Origin: Rhizobiaceae bacterium UBA1291
GTDB lineage: Bacteria > Pseudomonadota > Alphaproteobacteria > Rhizobiales > Rhizobiaceae
Assembly (NCBI GenBank): GCA_002307905.1
Contig: DBUL01000112.1
Coordinates: 22,824-29,321, forward strand
Direction of reading: 5' to 3'
Length of the DNA stretch: 6,498 bases
Shown here: piece by piece, positions 6,450 to 6,498 of the stretch
Layout: every line of letters begins with the position of its first letter
Numbering within the stretch: position 1 is the first letter of the stretch
The notes under the pieces: generated by a model
Databases searched by the model: none
Told to the model about the DNA's origin: nothing
Seen by the model: only the letters and a program-made list of their open reading frames with translations
Position numbers and translations under genes: made by a program

Positions 6450-6498
6450 ACCTTCTCCCCGCCCGCGGGGAGAAGGTGCCCGAAGGGCGGATGAGGGG
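6450..6498. repeat. RIME-type palindromic repeat after the FadB gene (may continue past the window)
   Basis: ACCTTCTCCCCGC (6450-6462) and GCGGGGAGAAGGT (6465-6477) are perfect 13-base complements around a CC centre. A second small hairpin, GCCC-GAA-GGGC (6478-6488), follows, and the window ends in GGATGAGGGG. This combination closely resembles the abundant rhizobial intergenic mosaic element RIME1 as I know it. It starts eight bases after the FadB stop codon. The stem could stabilise the 3' end of the mRNA or weakly terminate transcription, but no T-run follows, so I do not call it a terminator. Confidence 0.85.

Noticed and set aside
5687..6451. Antisense open frame of 254 codons opposite the FadB 3' half
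   Set aside because: Same shadow composition, no ribosome binding site or domain, and it lies opposite conserved 3-hydroxyacyl-CoA dehydrogenase sequence.
6450..6477. Rho-independent terminator after the FadB gene
   Set aside because: The 13-base stem is strong, but no T-run follows and the sequence matches a rhizobial repeat family, so it is listed as a repeat with only possible terminator activity.

Overview
The window looks like a chromosomal segment of a Rhizobiaceae bacterium (Rhizobium, Agrobacterium, Sinorhizobium or a close relative). The evidence is the strong GC preference at third codon positions, rhizobial-type palindromic repeats between genes, and a gene order that, from memory, matches the Sinorhizobium meliloti podJ / acyl-CoA dehydrogenase / thiolase / FadB neighbourhood. 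No database was consulted, so the genus is not settled.

Layout: bases 1-367 hold the first 122 codons of a leftward gene that resembles the polarity factor PodJ. Bases 368-774 are a divergent intergenic region. It contains a 32-base perfect palindrome (684-715) overlapping a plausible promoter, followed by a short leader hairpin. Three complete rightward genes follow: a DmdC/FadE-like acyl-CoA dehydrogenase (775-2568), a thiolase (2840-4048) and a fused enoyl-CoA hydratase / 3-hydroxyacyl-CoA dehydrogenase (4226-6442). Each is followed by a different GC-rich palindromic repeat (2584-2759, 4057-4154, and 6450 to the window end).

Together the three enzymes form one full turn of fatty acid beta-oxidation. 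The dehydrogenase makes trans-2-enoyl-CoA, the two-domain protein hydrates it and oxidises the 3-hydroxyacyl-CoA, and the thiolase releases acetyl-CoA. FadB- and FadA-type proteins normally form an alpha2beta2 complex. All the catalytic residues I looked for are present, and no gene appears broken.

This is ordinary core metabolism and I found no previously undescribed system. The points most worth a second look are regulatory: the near-ideal palindrome upstream of the dehydrogenase, which may be a MerR-family (LiuR-like) operator, and the placement of three unrelated palindromic repeats, one after each gene of the likely operon.
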